A DNA stretch of 49,041 nt, from NCBI GenBank assembly GCA_021162935.1, contig JAGGXR010000032.1:1-49041 (forward strand), in the 5' to 3' direction. Within the stretch, counting starts at the first letter, position 1, and every line of letters begins with the position of its first letter. Below, piece by piece: positions 17,615-26,614 of the stretch. Both the position numbers and the translations under genes were made by a program. This stretch comes from Deltaproteobacteria bacterium. GTDB lineage: Bacteria; Myxococcota_A; Polyangia; HGW-17; SLPX01. The notes beneath the pieces were generated by a model, which did no database searches, was not told the origin of the DNA, and was given only the letters and a program-made list of their open reading frames with translations.

Positions 17615-18715
17615 ATGTGGACGACGGAACAGGACCGGCGGGTCTTGGGGTGGCAGCCTCGGTGGAAAACACTGGTGTCTCTGCCCGTTTTGCTGGCAGT
17701 CCTTTTTTCGGGGAGTTTCGCCGTTGCGGCGCCTCCTTCGGAAACAGCCGAGCGAAACCATTCGTTTCGGCCGGTGGTCGTCCTCATCGTGTCAAGGAAG
17801 GATGCAAAGACGGCCGAGTCCATGATCGAGATTGTTTCTGGACAACTCGCATCGCTCCCGGTTCGATTCAAGGCGGTTTTCGTCGATGATTTGGGTTCGA
17901 CGCTGCCGGTGCAAGCAGGGAGAGCCAGCCGAATCGCGGCTCACAGTCACGCCATGGCCGTGTTTTGGGCCGACATCAGTCTGGGACGGCAGATTTTCGT
18001 GTACCTGTCTCAGCGCGCAGGAGGGCGCATCCTGGTGCGGACGGTTTCGGCGGGCCATCGTGCCCTTGCGGATCGGATTTTGGCTCTTGCCATCGTGGTG
18101 GAGACCTCGGTGCGTGCCTTGCTCCGTGGAGCCAGAATCGCGTTGGCGCCCCCAGCGGCCAAGGCTCTTGTCGTGGCCCCGTCCCGTACGTGGCTGGATG
18201 TGACTGCAAGCTATGGTTTTTTCCCTGTTGCCAGAGGCGCCCTAGCGGTTCACGGTGCCCGATTGAGCCTTGGGCTCCGGGCTACTTCCCATCTGACTGT
18301 TTTTGCCGCCTACCGATTGCTGGTGGCCGCTTCCGTAACCAATGAAGACGTGCACCTGACGCTTCGCTCACATCCTATCGAACTCGGCCTTCGAGCTGGA
18401 TGGTTTCTATCCAGGTTTGGATTTGCTGGCGGGGCCTCCGTATGGGTGGATCCATTGACCTGGACGGCAATTCCGGTGCGTTCGGGTGTTTGGGTGGTGC
18501 CGCCGAGCAGCCGCTGGAACGTTGGGGCCACCATCTTTGGCCGCGTGGAATGGATTCCGGTCAGGCAGGCGGCTTTGGTTTTGGATATCGGCCTGGATGC
18601 GCCCTTCCTGGAGAAGCGCTACGTTTCTCGCATTTTGGGAGAGAGCCACTCTGTGGTCAATCCGTGGAAAGTGCGACCTTGGATTGCACTGGGACTGCGC
18701 CTGACCCCGTTTTGA
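17615..18715 (+). CDS. Exported protein with predicted outer-membrane barrel
   Basis: I do not recognise a named family. The 366-residue product has a signal sequence (LVSLPVLLAVLFSGSF, cut after AVA) and an alpha/beta-like region at about 50-180 (RPVVVLIVSRKD, AVFWADISLG). The C-terminal half, with alternating hydrophobic residues and many aromatic and glycine residues, ends in Phe (LGLRLTPF), as outer-membrane barrels do. It precedes the ECF sigma and anti-sigma genes by 80 bp on the same strand. A place in the same envelope-sensing cluster is therefore likely, either as the sensed component or a target. A ribosome site AAGGGA precedes the ATG. Confidence 0.8.
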   Translation: MWTTEQDRRVLGWQPRWKTLVSLPVLLAVLFSGSFAVAAPPSETAERNHSFRPVVVLIVSRKDAKTAESMIEIVSGQLASLPVRFKAVFVDDLGSTLPVQAGRASRIAAHSHAMAVFWADISLGRQIFVYLSQRAGGRILVRTVSAGHRALADRILALAIVVETSVRALLRGARIALAPPAAKALVVAPSRTWLDVTASYGFFPVARGALAVHGARLSLGLRATSHLTVFAAYRLLVAASVTNEDVHLTLRSHPIELGLRAGWFLSRFGFAGGASVWVDPLTWTAIPVRSGVWVVPPSSRWNVGATIFGRVEWIPVRQAALVLDIGLDAPFLEKRYVSRILGESHSVVNPWKVRPWIALGLRLTPF

Positions 18716-18795
18716 GTTTCCTGGTTGCATTCTGCAGCCGCTGTTCATTCACCCAAAAATGTTTCGTCGTGCACTAGTTAATACAGAAAGGGATC

Positions 18796-19473
18796 ATGGA
18801 CGAAGATCGCCATAGGAAGAGCGTTGTGAACAGCCAAGCTGCAACAGCCACGATGAGTCCAGTGGTGAGCATGGATTCGGTGCGCCTTGCCAGGGACGCT
18901 TCTTCGGACCCTCGGGCGGCCAGACGTGTGGTCGAGAAGGTGCTCCCTCGGATCCGGCATCGTATCGCGCTGCTGGTGCCGTTCGATGCCGAAGCGGCGG
19001 ACCTCGAGAACCAGTGTCTGCTCGAGGTCTTTCGTTCTCTGGGTCGATATCGTGGTGAGGCGTCTTTGGCGACCTGGGCGGATCGGATCACGTATCGGGT
19101 GGCCATGCGGGCCCTCAAGCGTAGGAGACGTCGGGAACGAACCGTGCTGCTGGCCGCTTCGGAGCGGATCGAGAGTCATTCGTTGGGGGCTGGTGCCCTC
19201 CCGGCTCCCGATGAGCAAACTGCTCATCATGCAATGATGGGGCGGCTGCAGGAGCATCTTGGATTGTTGCATGAGACCCAGCGGACCGCCGTGGTGCTCA
19301 AGGTATTCTTGGGACATTCCATGAAGGAAGTGGCAGCCATCATGGGTGCCCCGTTGGAAACGACCAGGAGTCGCGTCAAGACGGGACTTTCCGACCTGCG
19401 GAGACGCGTGGAGCGAGATCATCCCTTGATGGAGCTTTTGGGCAGGCAGACGGATAGTGCGAGGACGCCATGA
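18796..19473 (+). CDS. ECF-family RNA polymerase sigma factor
   Basis: This protein of 225 residues directs RNA polymerase to a regulon of its own. Region 2 is seen at about 70-120 (LLEVFRSLGRYRGEASLATW, with core-binding and -10 recognition residues) followed by a basic RRRRRE. Region 4 is seen near 155-205 (LHETQRTAVVLKVF, KEVAAIMGAPLETTRSRV), a helix-turn-helix that reads the -35. The stop overlaps the start of the anti-sigma gene by four bases (ATGA), so the two are translationally coupled. GAAAGG precedes the ATG. An extended N-terminus of about 35 residues is not typical of small ECF factors, and a later start is possible. Confidence 0.9.
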   Translation: MDEDRHRKSVVNSQAATATMSPVVSMDSVRLARDASSDPRAARRVVEKVLPRIRHRIALLVPFDAEAADLENQCLLEVFRSLGRYRGEASLATWADRITYRVAMRALKRRRRRERTVLLAASERIESHSLGAGALPAPDEQTAHHAMMGRLQEHLGLLHETQRTAVVLKVFLGHSMKEVAAIMGAPLETTRSRVKTGLSDLRRRVERDHPLMELLGRQTDSARTP

Positions 19474-20939
19474 AACAGGCCAACAACAATAGGAGTTCCG
19501 ATGGTCGTTCCGGCTGCGAACTGTGCGACCAGGTGGTCATGCAGCTTGCCATGGAGGAGCCGGTACCCCAGGAGATGGCAACGGCCTGTCGGCAGCATAT
19601 GGCTGTCTGCAGTCGGTGTCGTGCCTTAGCGTCCATGTCGGCGGTGCTGTCGGAGCCGCCGGAAGTGGATGAGGTGGATATTGCCGCCGCCGTGGCCATG
19701 GTGGGTCAGGCGAGCAGGACCCCGTCTCGGAAATGGGGCTTGGTCGCAGCGGCCGTCGCCACCGCGGCAGCCGTTGTTGGCGGCCTTCTGTTCGTGCGTC
19801 TTCGGGGGGGGGAGCATCGATCGGTGCCGTCATCGGTGCCGTCTATCGGCCAGGGCCAGGCGACGCTGCACGTCGCCTCGGGTTGTCTCGTTCGTTCGTG
19901 GAAAAGGCCTGATGGCCGCAGTTCATGCCTGCCCGTGGATGCGCAGCTTGCGTTGGGACAGATGTACGAGACAGGGGCGGAGGGGGCACGCTTCGTCTAC
20001 AAAGACGAATTGGCGGTGCTAGTTGGGGCTGGGGCGACCCTGTCGGTGCGGAAAGCTGAGCCGAGGCGGACTCGAATTCGCCTGACGCAAGGCCTGGTGG
20101 CGTTGCGCGTCAAGCCGGGTCGTGGCAACCATGTCGAGGTGGTGACCAAGCTGGCCCGAGTGATCGTCAAGGGAACCATCTTTGCGGTTCGCGTGGCGAA
20201 GCAGGACGTCATTGTCTCCGTGTGGCGTGGTCGGGTGGCCGTCGTGTCGACCCGTGGCGGTTCCGAGACCATGGTGTCCGCCGGTCAGGCCTATTCCGTT
20301 TCTCGTGGGCGGAACCTGTCCATGGCGGATCCCGATCGTTTGGCCCTTGCGGGTCTGGTTGGGCCCGGCAAGCAGGTCAGTGGCCCAAACGGGCCGGACC
20401 GTTCATCGGGGACCGGAGACCGAGCCTTGGCCTTGCAGAAGGCGAACCGATCTCGTGCGAATGCGGCGGCGGGGCGGGCGCCGCGTCACGCTCGCGGGCA
20501 TACGTCGGACCGCCGTGATGGGGGGGGCGCAACCCTGGGCCCCGAGACGACTGTGCCCACTGCGCTCGATCTGGTACGCAAGGCTCAAACCTGTCGACGA
20601 CAACACAAATGGTCCTGTGCATTGGGCCAGTATCGGACGCTCCTTCGAGAGCATCGGGGCTCGGTCGTGACCACGGCGCTCGTGGCCATGGCGGAGATCG
20701 AACTCCGCCACATGGGCAGGCCGAAGGCCGCCCTCACGCATTTCGAACAGTACCTCAGGCGCAGGCCTACCGGTTCCGTTGCGGCCGAAGCGCTCTATGG
20801 AAAGGCTCGAGCCTTGCGTGCCCTGGGCCGACGAGGTTCGGAGATCCAGAGTCTGCGCTCCTTCCTGAAACGCTATCCCAACGCCATCTTGGCGGCCCGC
20901 GTTCGGGATCGCTTGCGTTCCCTCGGAGCGCTTCGCTAG
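19470..20939 (+). CDS. Anti-sigma factor with zinc finger, FecR-like domain and TPR end
   Basis: This 489-residue inner-membrane protein probably holds the ECF sigma factor inactive. Residues 16-50 show a ZAS-type zinc motif (CELC, then HMAVCSRC). A single membrane segment lies near 89-108 (WGLVAAAVATAAAVVGGL). The periplasmic part has a FecR-like domain at about 140-275 (GARFVYKDELAVLV, VKGTIFAVRV, VSVWRGRVAV), a Ser/Arg-rich linker, and a C-terminal region with TPR-like helices (ALGQYRTLLREH, EALYGKARALRALG). FecR domains pass signals from the envelope to sigma factors; the TPR end would add a protein-binding surface. Its start overlaps the sigma gene stop. Confidence 0.88.
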   Translation: MKQANNNRSSDGRSGCELCDQVVMQLAMEEPVPQEMATACRQHMAVCSRCRALASMSAVLSEPPEVDEVDIAAAVAMVGQASRTPSRKWGLVAAAVATAAAVVGGLLFVRLRGGEHRSVPSSVPSIGQGQATLHVASGCLVRSWKRPDGRSSCLPVDAQLALGQMYETGAEGARFVYKDELAVLVGAGATLSVRKAEPRRTRIRLTQGLVALRVKPGRGNHVEVVTKLARVIVKGTIFAVRVAKQDVIVSVWRGRVAVVSTRGGSETMVSAGQAYSVSRGRNLSMADPDRLALAGLVGPGKQVSGPNGPDRSSGTGDRALALQKANRSRANAAAGRAPRHARGHTSDRRDGGGATLGPETTVPTALDLVRKAQTCRRQHKWSCALGQYRTLLREHRGSVVTTALVAMAEIELRHMGRPKAALTHFEQYLRRRPTGSVAAEALYGKARALRALGRRGSEIQSLRSFLKRYPNAILAARVRDRLRSLGALR

Positions 20940-21108
20940 CCTTTTTTCCGAGAGTCTAGCCTTGTGTCGAGGCGGCTTTCTGCTGTATTCTTTAAAAGAG
21001 GCTGATATTTTAGGTGGCTGTTGTGGCTCCGTGTGCTTAGGGCCGACCGATCAGGTGCGACAGGTATGGATGTGCCTTGGATATGGCGACATCCAGGAGG
21101 ATGGAGAT

Positions 21109-22986
21109 ATGAATATGTTGAGGTATTGGGTTGGTGTGGTGGATGTTCTGTTGGTCAGTGGTGCCGCTTTGGTGCTCGGGTCCTGCGGCCCCAAAGGAGG
21201 TGGCGGTCACAGTGGTTGGGGCGATGCATCGGTGCCGTCCGATGGGACGATCGCAAACCTGTGCCAGGGGCATGGCGGTCAGTTTGTGTGTGATGGGAAT
21301 TCCATGATCACGTGCAACGACGAGGGCGTGGAGGTTGCGAGACAGGACTGCGCAAGCATGCGTTGCGTCCAGGGAAGTGGGTGCGTTTTGTGTGCTCCGG
21401 GGCAGGTCCATTGCCAGGGGAATCTGGTGATGAAATGTGGCGATGACATGATGCATTGGGAGGAAGGAGAAACCTGTGATCCGGATCAGGGGCAGGTCTG
21501 CGACGAAGAAAGCGCGGGGTGCATGGATCTTTGTCAGAAGGCTGCAGAGACCAAAGCAAACGTCGGATGTGAGTATCTGGCTGTGGACATGGCGAATGTG
21601 GACGAGGCCCAAGCCAACGACGGCTGTTTCGTGGTGATCGTCAGCAACGTGCAGACGGCGGGCAACGCAACCGTCACCGTCGAGGATGCGCAGGGGAATG
21701 TTCTGGATTTTCCCGGGCACGGGACGGAACGGTCCATTGCGCCCGGAGAATTGGCTGTGTTCGTCATTACCGGTGCGAGCGGGCGGTGCGACGAGACTCC
21801 GGCGGTGGCGAACGCAGCGGGCATGACGTCCGGTGTCGAGCCGGGCACCGTGTTTATTGTCAAGAGCACGCTGCCGGTGGTTGCCTATCAGATAAATCCC
21901 TACCAGGCAGCGAGCACGCATACCACGGATGCATCGCTGCTCATCCCCACGGCAGCTTTGGGGGATCAGTATATGGTGGCGACCTATTTTGGGTTGAATC
22001 GCAACGGGATGGCCTATCCGTCATCCATCAGCATCGTTGCTGTGCAGGACAACACGACCGTGACCGTGTCTCCGACCGCGGGGATGAAGGCAGGAGGCGA
22101 TGTGCCTGCCAGCGGGACCTTCAACGTCACCTTGAATGCACATGAGCATCTCCAGATCATGTCGAATGGATACGAGGACCTGACGGCAAGTGTGGTGACA
22201 GCCACGGCGCCCGTGGCTGTGTTTTCGGGTAATGCCTGTACCGATGTGCCTATGGGCGAGGGCTATTGCGACCATCTCGAAGAGCAGATTCCAGCCATCC
22301 AGTCCTGGGGCTGGACGTACGTGGCGGCGTTTCCTCCTCGCAGGAAGACCGAGAAGACCGTCTGGCGGATCATTGCTGCCATCGACGGCACGCAGGTGTT
22401 CTTCGAGCCCGCCACCGTGCATGATCAGGTCGTTCTCAACGGAGGAGAAATGCTCGAACTGGAGACGGACCGTTCCTTTCTGGTTCAGTCCGCATCGACG
22501 CAGCCCGACGCCCAGGAGCAGCCGCCGATTCTGGTCGTGAACTATCTCAACGGTGCCGAGAAGACCGCGGAGGAATCAGGGACGTCCATCGGCGCTTTGG
22601 GGAATTTGCGAGGTGACCCGGCCATGACCCTATCGGTGCCGGTGGAGCAGTACCTCAATTCGTACGTGTTCCTGTCGGATCCTTCTTATGCGTATAATTA
22701 CGTGATCGTTGTGCGAACCGATCCGAATCAGATCATTCATCTGGATTGCTTCGATCCGATTCCAGATGGCAAGTTCGAATCCGTGGCAGGGGATTATGGA
22801 CGTGCCAAGGTCGTGTTGTCTGCTGAGGACGGCAGCCAAGATGGTACCTGTGCCAGCGGTGCCCATCGCATCTATTCGGACAAGCCGTTCGGAATCTGGG
22901 TGTACGGGTATTTTGCCGATACGTCGTATGGGTATCCAGGCGGCATGAATTTGGAGCAGATCAACGACGTGGTGGTCGTGGAGTAG
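21109..22986 (+). CDS. Lipoprotein with IgGFc-binding-type domain
   Basis: This 625-residue lipoprotein has a signal peptide ending VLGSC (Cys26) and a short Gly-rich linker. A Cys-rich module follows at about 45-150 (GQFVCDGNSMITC, VLCAPGQVHC). The large C-terminal part carries repeated beta motifs (FIVKSTLPVVAYQINPY, DNTTVTVSPTAG, TAPVAVFSGNAC, SWGWTYVAAFPP, YSDKPFGIWVYGY) typical of the IgGFc_binding N-terminal domain. That domain occurs in surface proteins of Myxococcota and in human FCGBP, and probably serves adhesion. I chose the ATG at 21109 because AGGAGG precedes it; the open frame upstream has no such site. No terminator is clear in the 169 bp before it. Confidence 0.9.
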   Translation: MNMLRYWVGVVDVLLVSGAALVLGSCGPKGGGGHSGWGDASVPSDGTIANLCQGHGGQFVCDGNSMITCNDEGVEVARQDCASMRCVQGSGCVLCAPGQVHCQGNLVMKCGDDMMHWEEGETCDPDQGQVCDEESAGCMDLCQKAAETKANVGCEYLAVDMANVDEAQANDGCFVVIVSNVQTAGNATVTVEDAQGNVLDFPGHGTERSIAPGELAVFVITGASGRCDETPAVANAAGMTSGVEPGTVFIVKSTLPVVAYQINPYQAASTHTTDASLLIPTAALGDQYMVATYFGLNRNGMAYPSSISIVAVQDNTTVTVSPTAGMKAGGDVPASGTFNVTLNAHEHLQIMSNGYEDLTASVVTATAPVAVFSGNACTDVPMGEGYCDHLEEQIPAIQSWGWTYVAAFPPRRKTEKTVWRIIAAIDGTQVFFEPATVHDQVVLNGGEMLELETDRSFLVQSASTQPDAQEQPPILVVNYLNGAEKTAEESGTSIGALGNLRGDPAMTLSVPVEQYLNSYVFLSDPSYAYNYVIVVRTDPNQIIHLDCFDPIPDGKFESVAGDYGRAKVVLSAEDGSQDGTCASGAHRIYSDKPFGIWVYGYFADTSYGYPGGMNLEQINDVVVVE

Positions 22987-23057
22987 CGCCGGTCCATCGA
23001 AGTCTCTCCGGAACCAGTTTTCGATCAGGATAGGTCATCATCTCGGGGGCGACAGTC

Positions 23058-24890
23058 TCAGTTGGACGATTTTCGCCCGACAGGTCGGTGCTTCCAGGGG
23101 AGGCGGACTCCTGGTTCACTGATCGTGACCGATTCGTGCTCGTATTCTGTTTCGACGAACCTTGCCAACGCCTGCTGGATGTCGAGCAGTGTCGGGAGCC
23201 TTACCAGTTCGTCAGCCATTGCTGCAGCTTTTTCATAGGAGATTTGGCGAATGGCTCGTCGCACGGGTGGCAAGGCCGCCGGTGGCATGCTGAGCTCGTC
23301 CACACCGATGCCCAGGAGCACCAGTGCGTACAAGGGTTCGCCGGCCATGGCGCCACAGACCGATACTCTCAGACCTCCATCGTGAGCAGCCTCGACGACG
23401 TTCTTGGTCATGCGGATGATGGCTGGATGGAGCGGACGATAGAGGTGCGCCACGTGTTCGTTGGATCGATCGATGGCCAGCGCGTACTGGATCAGGTCGT
23501 TCGAGCCAATGGAGAAGAAGTCGCATTCTTTGGCGAGATCGTCGGCTAGGATCGTCGCCGAGGGCATTTCGATCATGATGCCGACGGCGATTTGCGAGGG
23601 CATGGTGAAGCCTTCGTGTTCCAGCTCAATGGTGGCTTCATCAAGGATCGATCGAGCCGCTCGAAGTTCACTGACGTCGGAAATCATGGGGAACATGAGC
23701 CGAAGTTTGCCGCCGTTGACACTTCGTATCATGGCTCGAAGCTGGGTTTTGAACACGTCTCGGTGTTCGAGGGCCAGACGCGTCGACCTCAAACCGAGGG
23801 CGGGATTGGGACTCGGGTGCAACCGGAACAACTGAGCAGCCTTGTCACCGCCCAAATCAAAGGTGCGAAAGGTCACTGGGCGATTGGTCATGGTGAGCAC
23901 GACGGACTGGAGATCCTCGATCAGTTCCTCTTCGGTGGGGAACGTCGACCGGCTCATATAAAAGTATTCGGTTCGATACAGACCGATACCTTCCGCCCCG
24001 TGTTCCAGCGCCGTTTGTGCCTCGTCAGCTAGCTCGATGTTCGCCAGGAGGATGACACGGACACCGTCGGTCGTTTCGGCAGGAAGTTGACGATCTTGGA
24101 GAAGGGACCGTTCCAGGACCATCAGGTCTCGGGCTCGGGACCGATACTGCGCAATGGTCTGGGGAACCGGGTCGACGAGCACCGTCCCTTCATGGGCATC
24201 GACGACGACGAAGCTGTCTTTATCGATCTGAGACCAGACCTGTTCGATGCCGACGACCATGGGCAGCTCGAAGGCCCGGGCAACCAATGCCGAGTGGGAT
24301 GTCAGACCTCCAACCTCGCTGACGAACCCTGCCACGGCGCAGCGCTGAAGCTGTACGACGTCGGCCGGGCTGAAGTCTCTTGCCACCACAACCGCATCGG
24401 GAGGCGCATGCACGCTCAGGTCGCCTTGCCCGACGAGATTTCGAAGGATCCTGTCGCTGACGAACTGGACGTCGGATCGACGCTGTCGAAAGTATTCGTC
24501 GTCGATGTGGGAAAATACCTGGAGGATCTGGTCGGTCGTCTTCAGAGTGGCCCATTCCGCATTGATGCGTTCTTCTTCGATTCGTCGGATCGTACCGCTC
24601 GTGAGCAACTCGTCCCGCAGCATGACCTGGTGGGCTTCGAGAATGCTCAGGGGGTCCTCATGGTCTTCGGTCAGCTTCTCCCGGAGATGTTGGAGCTGTT
24701 GGATGGATTGGTCCACAGCCCGAAGGAATCGGTCCACCTCACCGGGAACATCGGCGGGGCCGAGATGGCGGTGGGCCACCGAGACGTCGCGACTCTTCAG
24801 AACATGCGCCCTGCCGATGGCGATGCCCTTCGAGACTGCGACGCCGGTCAGGACACGTTCGCCGGAGGTTCTGTCTTCCTCACGGATCAC
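23058..24890 (-). CDS. ptsI: PTS enzyme I (phosphoenolpyruvate-protein phosphotransferase)
   Basis: Enzyme I takes phosphate from PEP and passes it to HPr. The 610-residue protein begins with the N-terminal domain (GVAVSKGIAIG), carries the phospho-His in GGLTSHSAL (His199), and has the PEP-binding signatures LYRTEYFYM, FRTFDLGGDK and the C-terminal FFSIGSNDLIQY. It lacks the GAF domain of nitrogen-type EI (PtsP), so by length it is a standard EI. It starts at a GTG behind AAAGGGGG and overlaps the end of ptsH by 11 bases. The operon contains no sugar-specific permease. Confidence 0.96.
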   Translation of the reverse strand: MIREEDRTSGERVLTGVAVSKGIAIGRAHVLKSRDVSVAHRHLGPADVPGEVDRFLRAVDQSIQQLQHLREKLTEDHEDPLSILEAHQVMLRDELLTSGTIRRIEEERINAEWATLKTTDQILQVFSHIDDEYFRQRRSDVQFVSDRILRNLVGQGDLSVHAPPDAVVVARDFSPADVVQLQRCAVAGFVSEVGGLTSHSALVARAFELPMVVGIEQVWSQIDKDSFVVVDAHEGTVLVDPVPQTIAQYRSRARDLMVLERSLLQDRQLPAETTDGVRVILLANIELADEAQTALEHGAEGIGLYRTEYFYMSRSTFPTEEELIEDLQSVVLTMTNRPVTFRTFDLGGDKAAQLFRLHPSPNPALGLRSTRLALEHRDVFKTQLRAMIRSVNGGKLRLMFPMISDVSELRAARSILDEATIELEHEGFTMPSQIAVGIMIEMPSATILADDLAKECDFFSIGSNDLIQYALAIDRSNEHVAHLYRPLHPAIIRMTKNVVEAAHDGGLRVSVCGAMAGEPLYALVLLGIGVDELSMPPAALPPVRRAIRQISYEKAAAMADELVRLPTLLDIQQALARFVETEYEHESVTISEPGVRLPWKHRPVGRKSSN

Positions 24891-25179
24891 GGAACCCCCT
24901 TTCCACTAATGCAACGAGAGCCGCGACTGCCTCTTCGGCGTCTGGCCCCTCGGCTCGAATAATGAGGTTGGTGCCGGATCCTGCCGCGAGCATGAGTAGT
25001 TCCATGGCGCTCTTGCCGTTGACCTCGTCACTATCACGTACGATCGAGATGGAGGACGTGAATTTCTGGGCACATTGAGCAATCAGGGTGGCAGGCCGGA
25101 CGTGCAGGTCTTCGTTGGCGTCCAGTTCCACGGTGCCTTCCACTCGGGCCGATTTGGCTACGTTTTTCGGTTCGTTCAT
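24880..25179 (-). CDS. ptsH: Phosphocarrier protein HPr
   Basis: HPr carries phosphate from enzyme I to EIIA proteins. The 99-residue product shows the active site LHVRPA (His26) and the regulatory-serine region VNGKSAMELL (Ser57), the place an HPr kinase would modify. The N-terminus is about ten residues longer than in most HPr proteins. I chose the ATG at 25179, which overlaps the rapZ stop as ATGA; a GTG nine bases upstream is the alternative. It is placed between rapZ and ptsI in a coupled operon. Confidence 0.94.
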   Translation of the reverse strand: MNEPKNVAKSARVEGTVELDANEDLHVRPATLIAQCAQKFTSSISIVRDSDEVNGKSAMELLMLAAGSGTNLIIRAEGPDAEEAVAALVALVERGFRDP

Positions 25180-26033
25180 GGTGTCCACTGCTCTCGATCC
25201 ATGTCACGATGTCGGATGCTCGGAAAAATACCGATCTGTTCCAGGTTTTCTTTGACCTTGAGTGCCATGGCCACGGACCGATGGCGACCGCCGGTGCAGC
25301 CGATGGCAATGGTCAGATACGTTTTGCCTTCCTTGGCGTACCGTGGCAGGGCGAAGGTCAGAAGGTCCATGGTCCGTTTGAGGAATTCCCGGGCGTCATC
25401 CGAATCCGAAACATATTCTGCTACCCGTCTGTCCGTGCCTGGCAAAGACGCCAATTCTTCCACGAAAAATGGGTTCGCGAGAAAGCGGACATCGAATACC
25501 AAGTCCGCTTCGAGGGGAAGACCGTGTCGGAATCCGAAACTCTCGACCGTGATCGACATCTCATTCTTGGCTGTGCCGTATCGGTCCCACATGATGCGTT
25601 TGAGGCCATGGGGGGTCAGCGCGTCCGTGTCGATGAATGTGGTCGCTTCCCGACGCAGACCTTCCAGAAGGCGGCGTTCCTCACCGAGAGCCTCCACTAG
25701 GTTTTCGGAGCCCAGTGGATGCTTGCGCCTCGTCTCGGAGAATCGGCGCAGGAGAGTGTTTTCCGTGGCATCGAGGAAGAGCACGTCGATGTGGTTGCCT
25801 CGTTTTCGGATCTGTTGAGCCAGTTCATCGAAGCGTTTCAACGTGTCGCCGGAACGGGCGTCCACGACGACCGCTGCCTGGTCCACGTTCTGTGTGCGCT
25901 CCATCAAATCGACGAAAACGGGAAGAAGGGGGAGTGGGAGATTATCGACTGAATAGAACCGGAGATCCTCCAAGGCGTGCAACGCCGCGGTCTTTCCCGA
26001 TCCGGATACGCCGGTGATGATGACGACCCTCAT
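25176..26033 (-). CDS. rapZ: RapZ/YvcJ-family nucleotide-binding protein
   Basis: This 285-residue protein has a Walker A motif at residues 8-15 (GVSGSGKT) and the family landmarks YSVDNLP, DVRFLANPFF and the C-terminal block IAIGCTGGRHRSV. In E. coli RapZ steers the small RNA GlmZ and so glucosamine-6-phosphate synthase; in other bacteria the role is less clear, so only the family is certain here. It starts at an ATG overlapping the ptsN stop by four bases and ends over the start of ptsH. This coupling suggests joint regulation with the PTS. Confidence 0.95.
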   Translation of the reverse strand: MRVVIITGVSGSGKTAALHALEDLRFYSVDNLPLPLLPVFVDLMERTQNVDQAAVVVDARSGDTLKRFDELAQQIRKRGNHIDVLFLDATENTLLRRFSETRRKHPLGSENLVEALGEERRLLEGLRREATTFIDTDALTPHGLKRIMWDRYGTAKNEMSITVESFGFRHGLPLEADLVFDVRFLANPFFVEELASLPGTDRRVAEYVSDSDDAREFLKRTMDLLTFALPRYAKEGKTYLTIAIGCTGGRHRSVAMALKVKENLEQIGIFPSIRHRDMDREQWTP

Positions 26034-26500
26034 CCTTTCCCCTTCGTTTCGTCGAATGCCACGAGGACATCGTGCATGGCGTGTGCGTCGTCGGCCTCGA
26101 GCAGTCTGGTCTTCATGTCGGCATGGCCGAAGAGTCGGGAAATCTGACCGAGAACCTGGATGTGCGTGTGCATCTCCGATTCAGGAGTGATGACGGTAAA
26201 GAACAGATGGGTCAGAGAGCCATCCGAAGCTCCAAAGGGGACTCCCTGAGGACTTCGAGCCAGGCAGCACAAAGGTTCGCTCAGGACAGCACTTCTTCCG
26301 TGGGGGATGGCGATGCTTTCCCCCATGGCCGTGCTTTGGATCTTCTCGCGTTCGAGAAGGATCTGTTCGAGTTCGTCGGCGGTCAAATGGCTCGATCGTG
26401 TTGCCATGTGCCGTGCGATCTGTCTGATGAGATCGTTTCGGCCGGCTGCCGTGATATGAGACAGGATGTCGTCGATGGTGAGGATTTTGGACAGGTACAT
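26030..26500 (-). CDS. ptsN: PTS EIIA-Ntr regulatory protein
   Basis: This 156-residue EIIA protein of the fructose/nitrogen type carries the phospho-acceptor in AIPHGRS (His67). Unlike sugar EIIA it usually acts as a regulator of potassium, nitrogen or envelope functions. The rest of the domain (LFFTVITPE, LGQISRLFG) fits. The ATG at 26500 lacks a clear ribosome site; a GTG at 26512 is an alternative. Earlier starts would precede the predicted transcription start. It is the first gene of ptsN-rapZ-ptsH-ptsI. Confidence 0.93.
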   Translation of the reverse strand: MYLSKILTIDDILSHITAAGRNDLIRQIARHMATRSSHLTADELEQILLEREKIQSTAMGESIAIPHGRSAVLSEPLCCLARSPQGVPFGASDGSLTHLFFTVITPESEMHTHIQVLGQISRLFGHADMKTRLLEADDAHAMHDVLVAFDETKGKG

Positions 26501-26532
26501 CTTTTGTTTCACATGGATGCAAGTGTCCTTCG

Positions 26533-26560
26533 TTAGTACTCCGCCGCCGAGGAAAGTCAA
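26533..26560 (-). promoter_or_regulatory. Predicted promoter of ptsN-rapZ-ptsH-ptsI
   Basis: On the minus strand TTGACT (26560-26555) is followed after 16 bp by TACTAA (26538-26533). Transcription would begin near 26526, giving a leader of about 26 nt to the ptsN ATG. The match is good for the -35 box and fair for the -10 box. Confidence 0.45.
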
Positions 26561-26614
26561 GGTTGCTCGTCATGAACGGGCGCGGGCCTTGCCTTTGGTG
26601 GGGCCTGGAACTCG

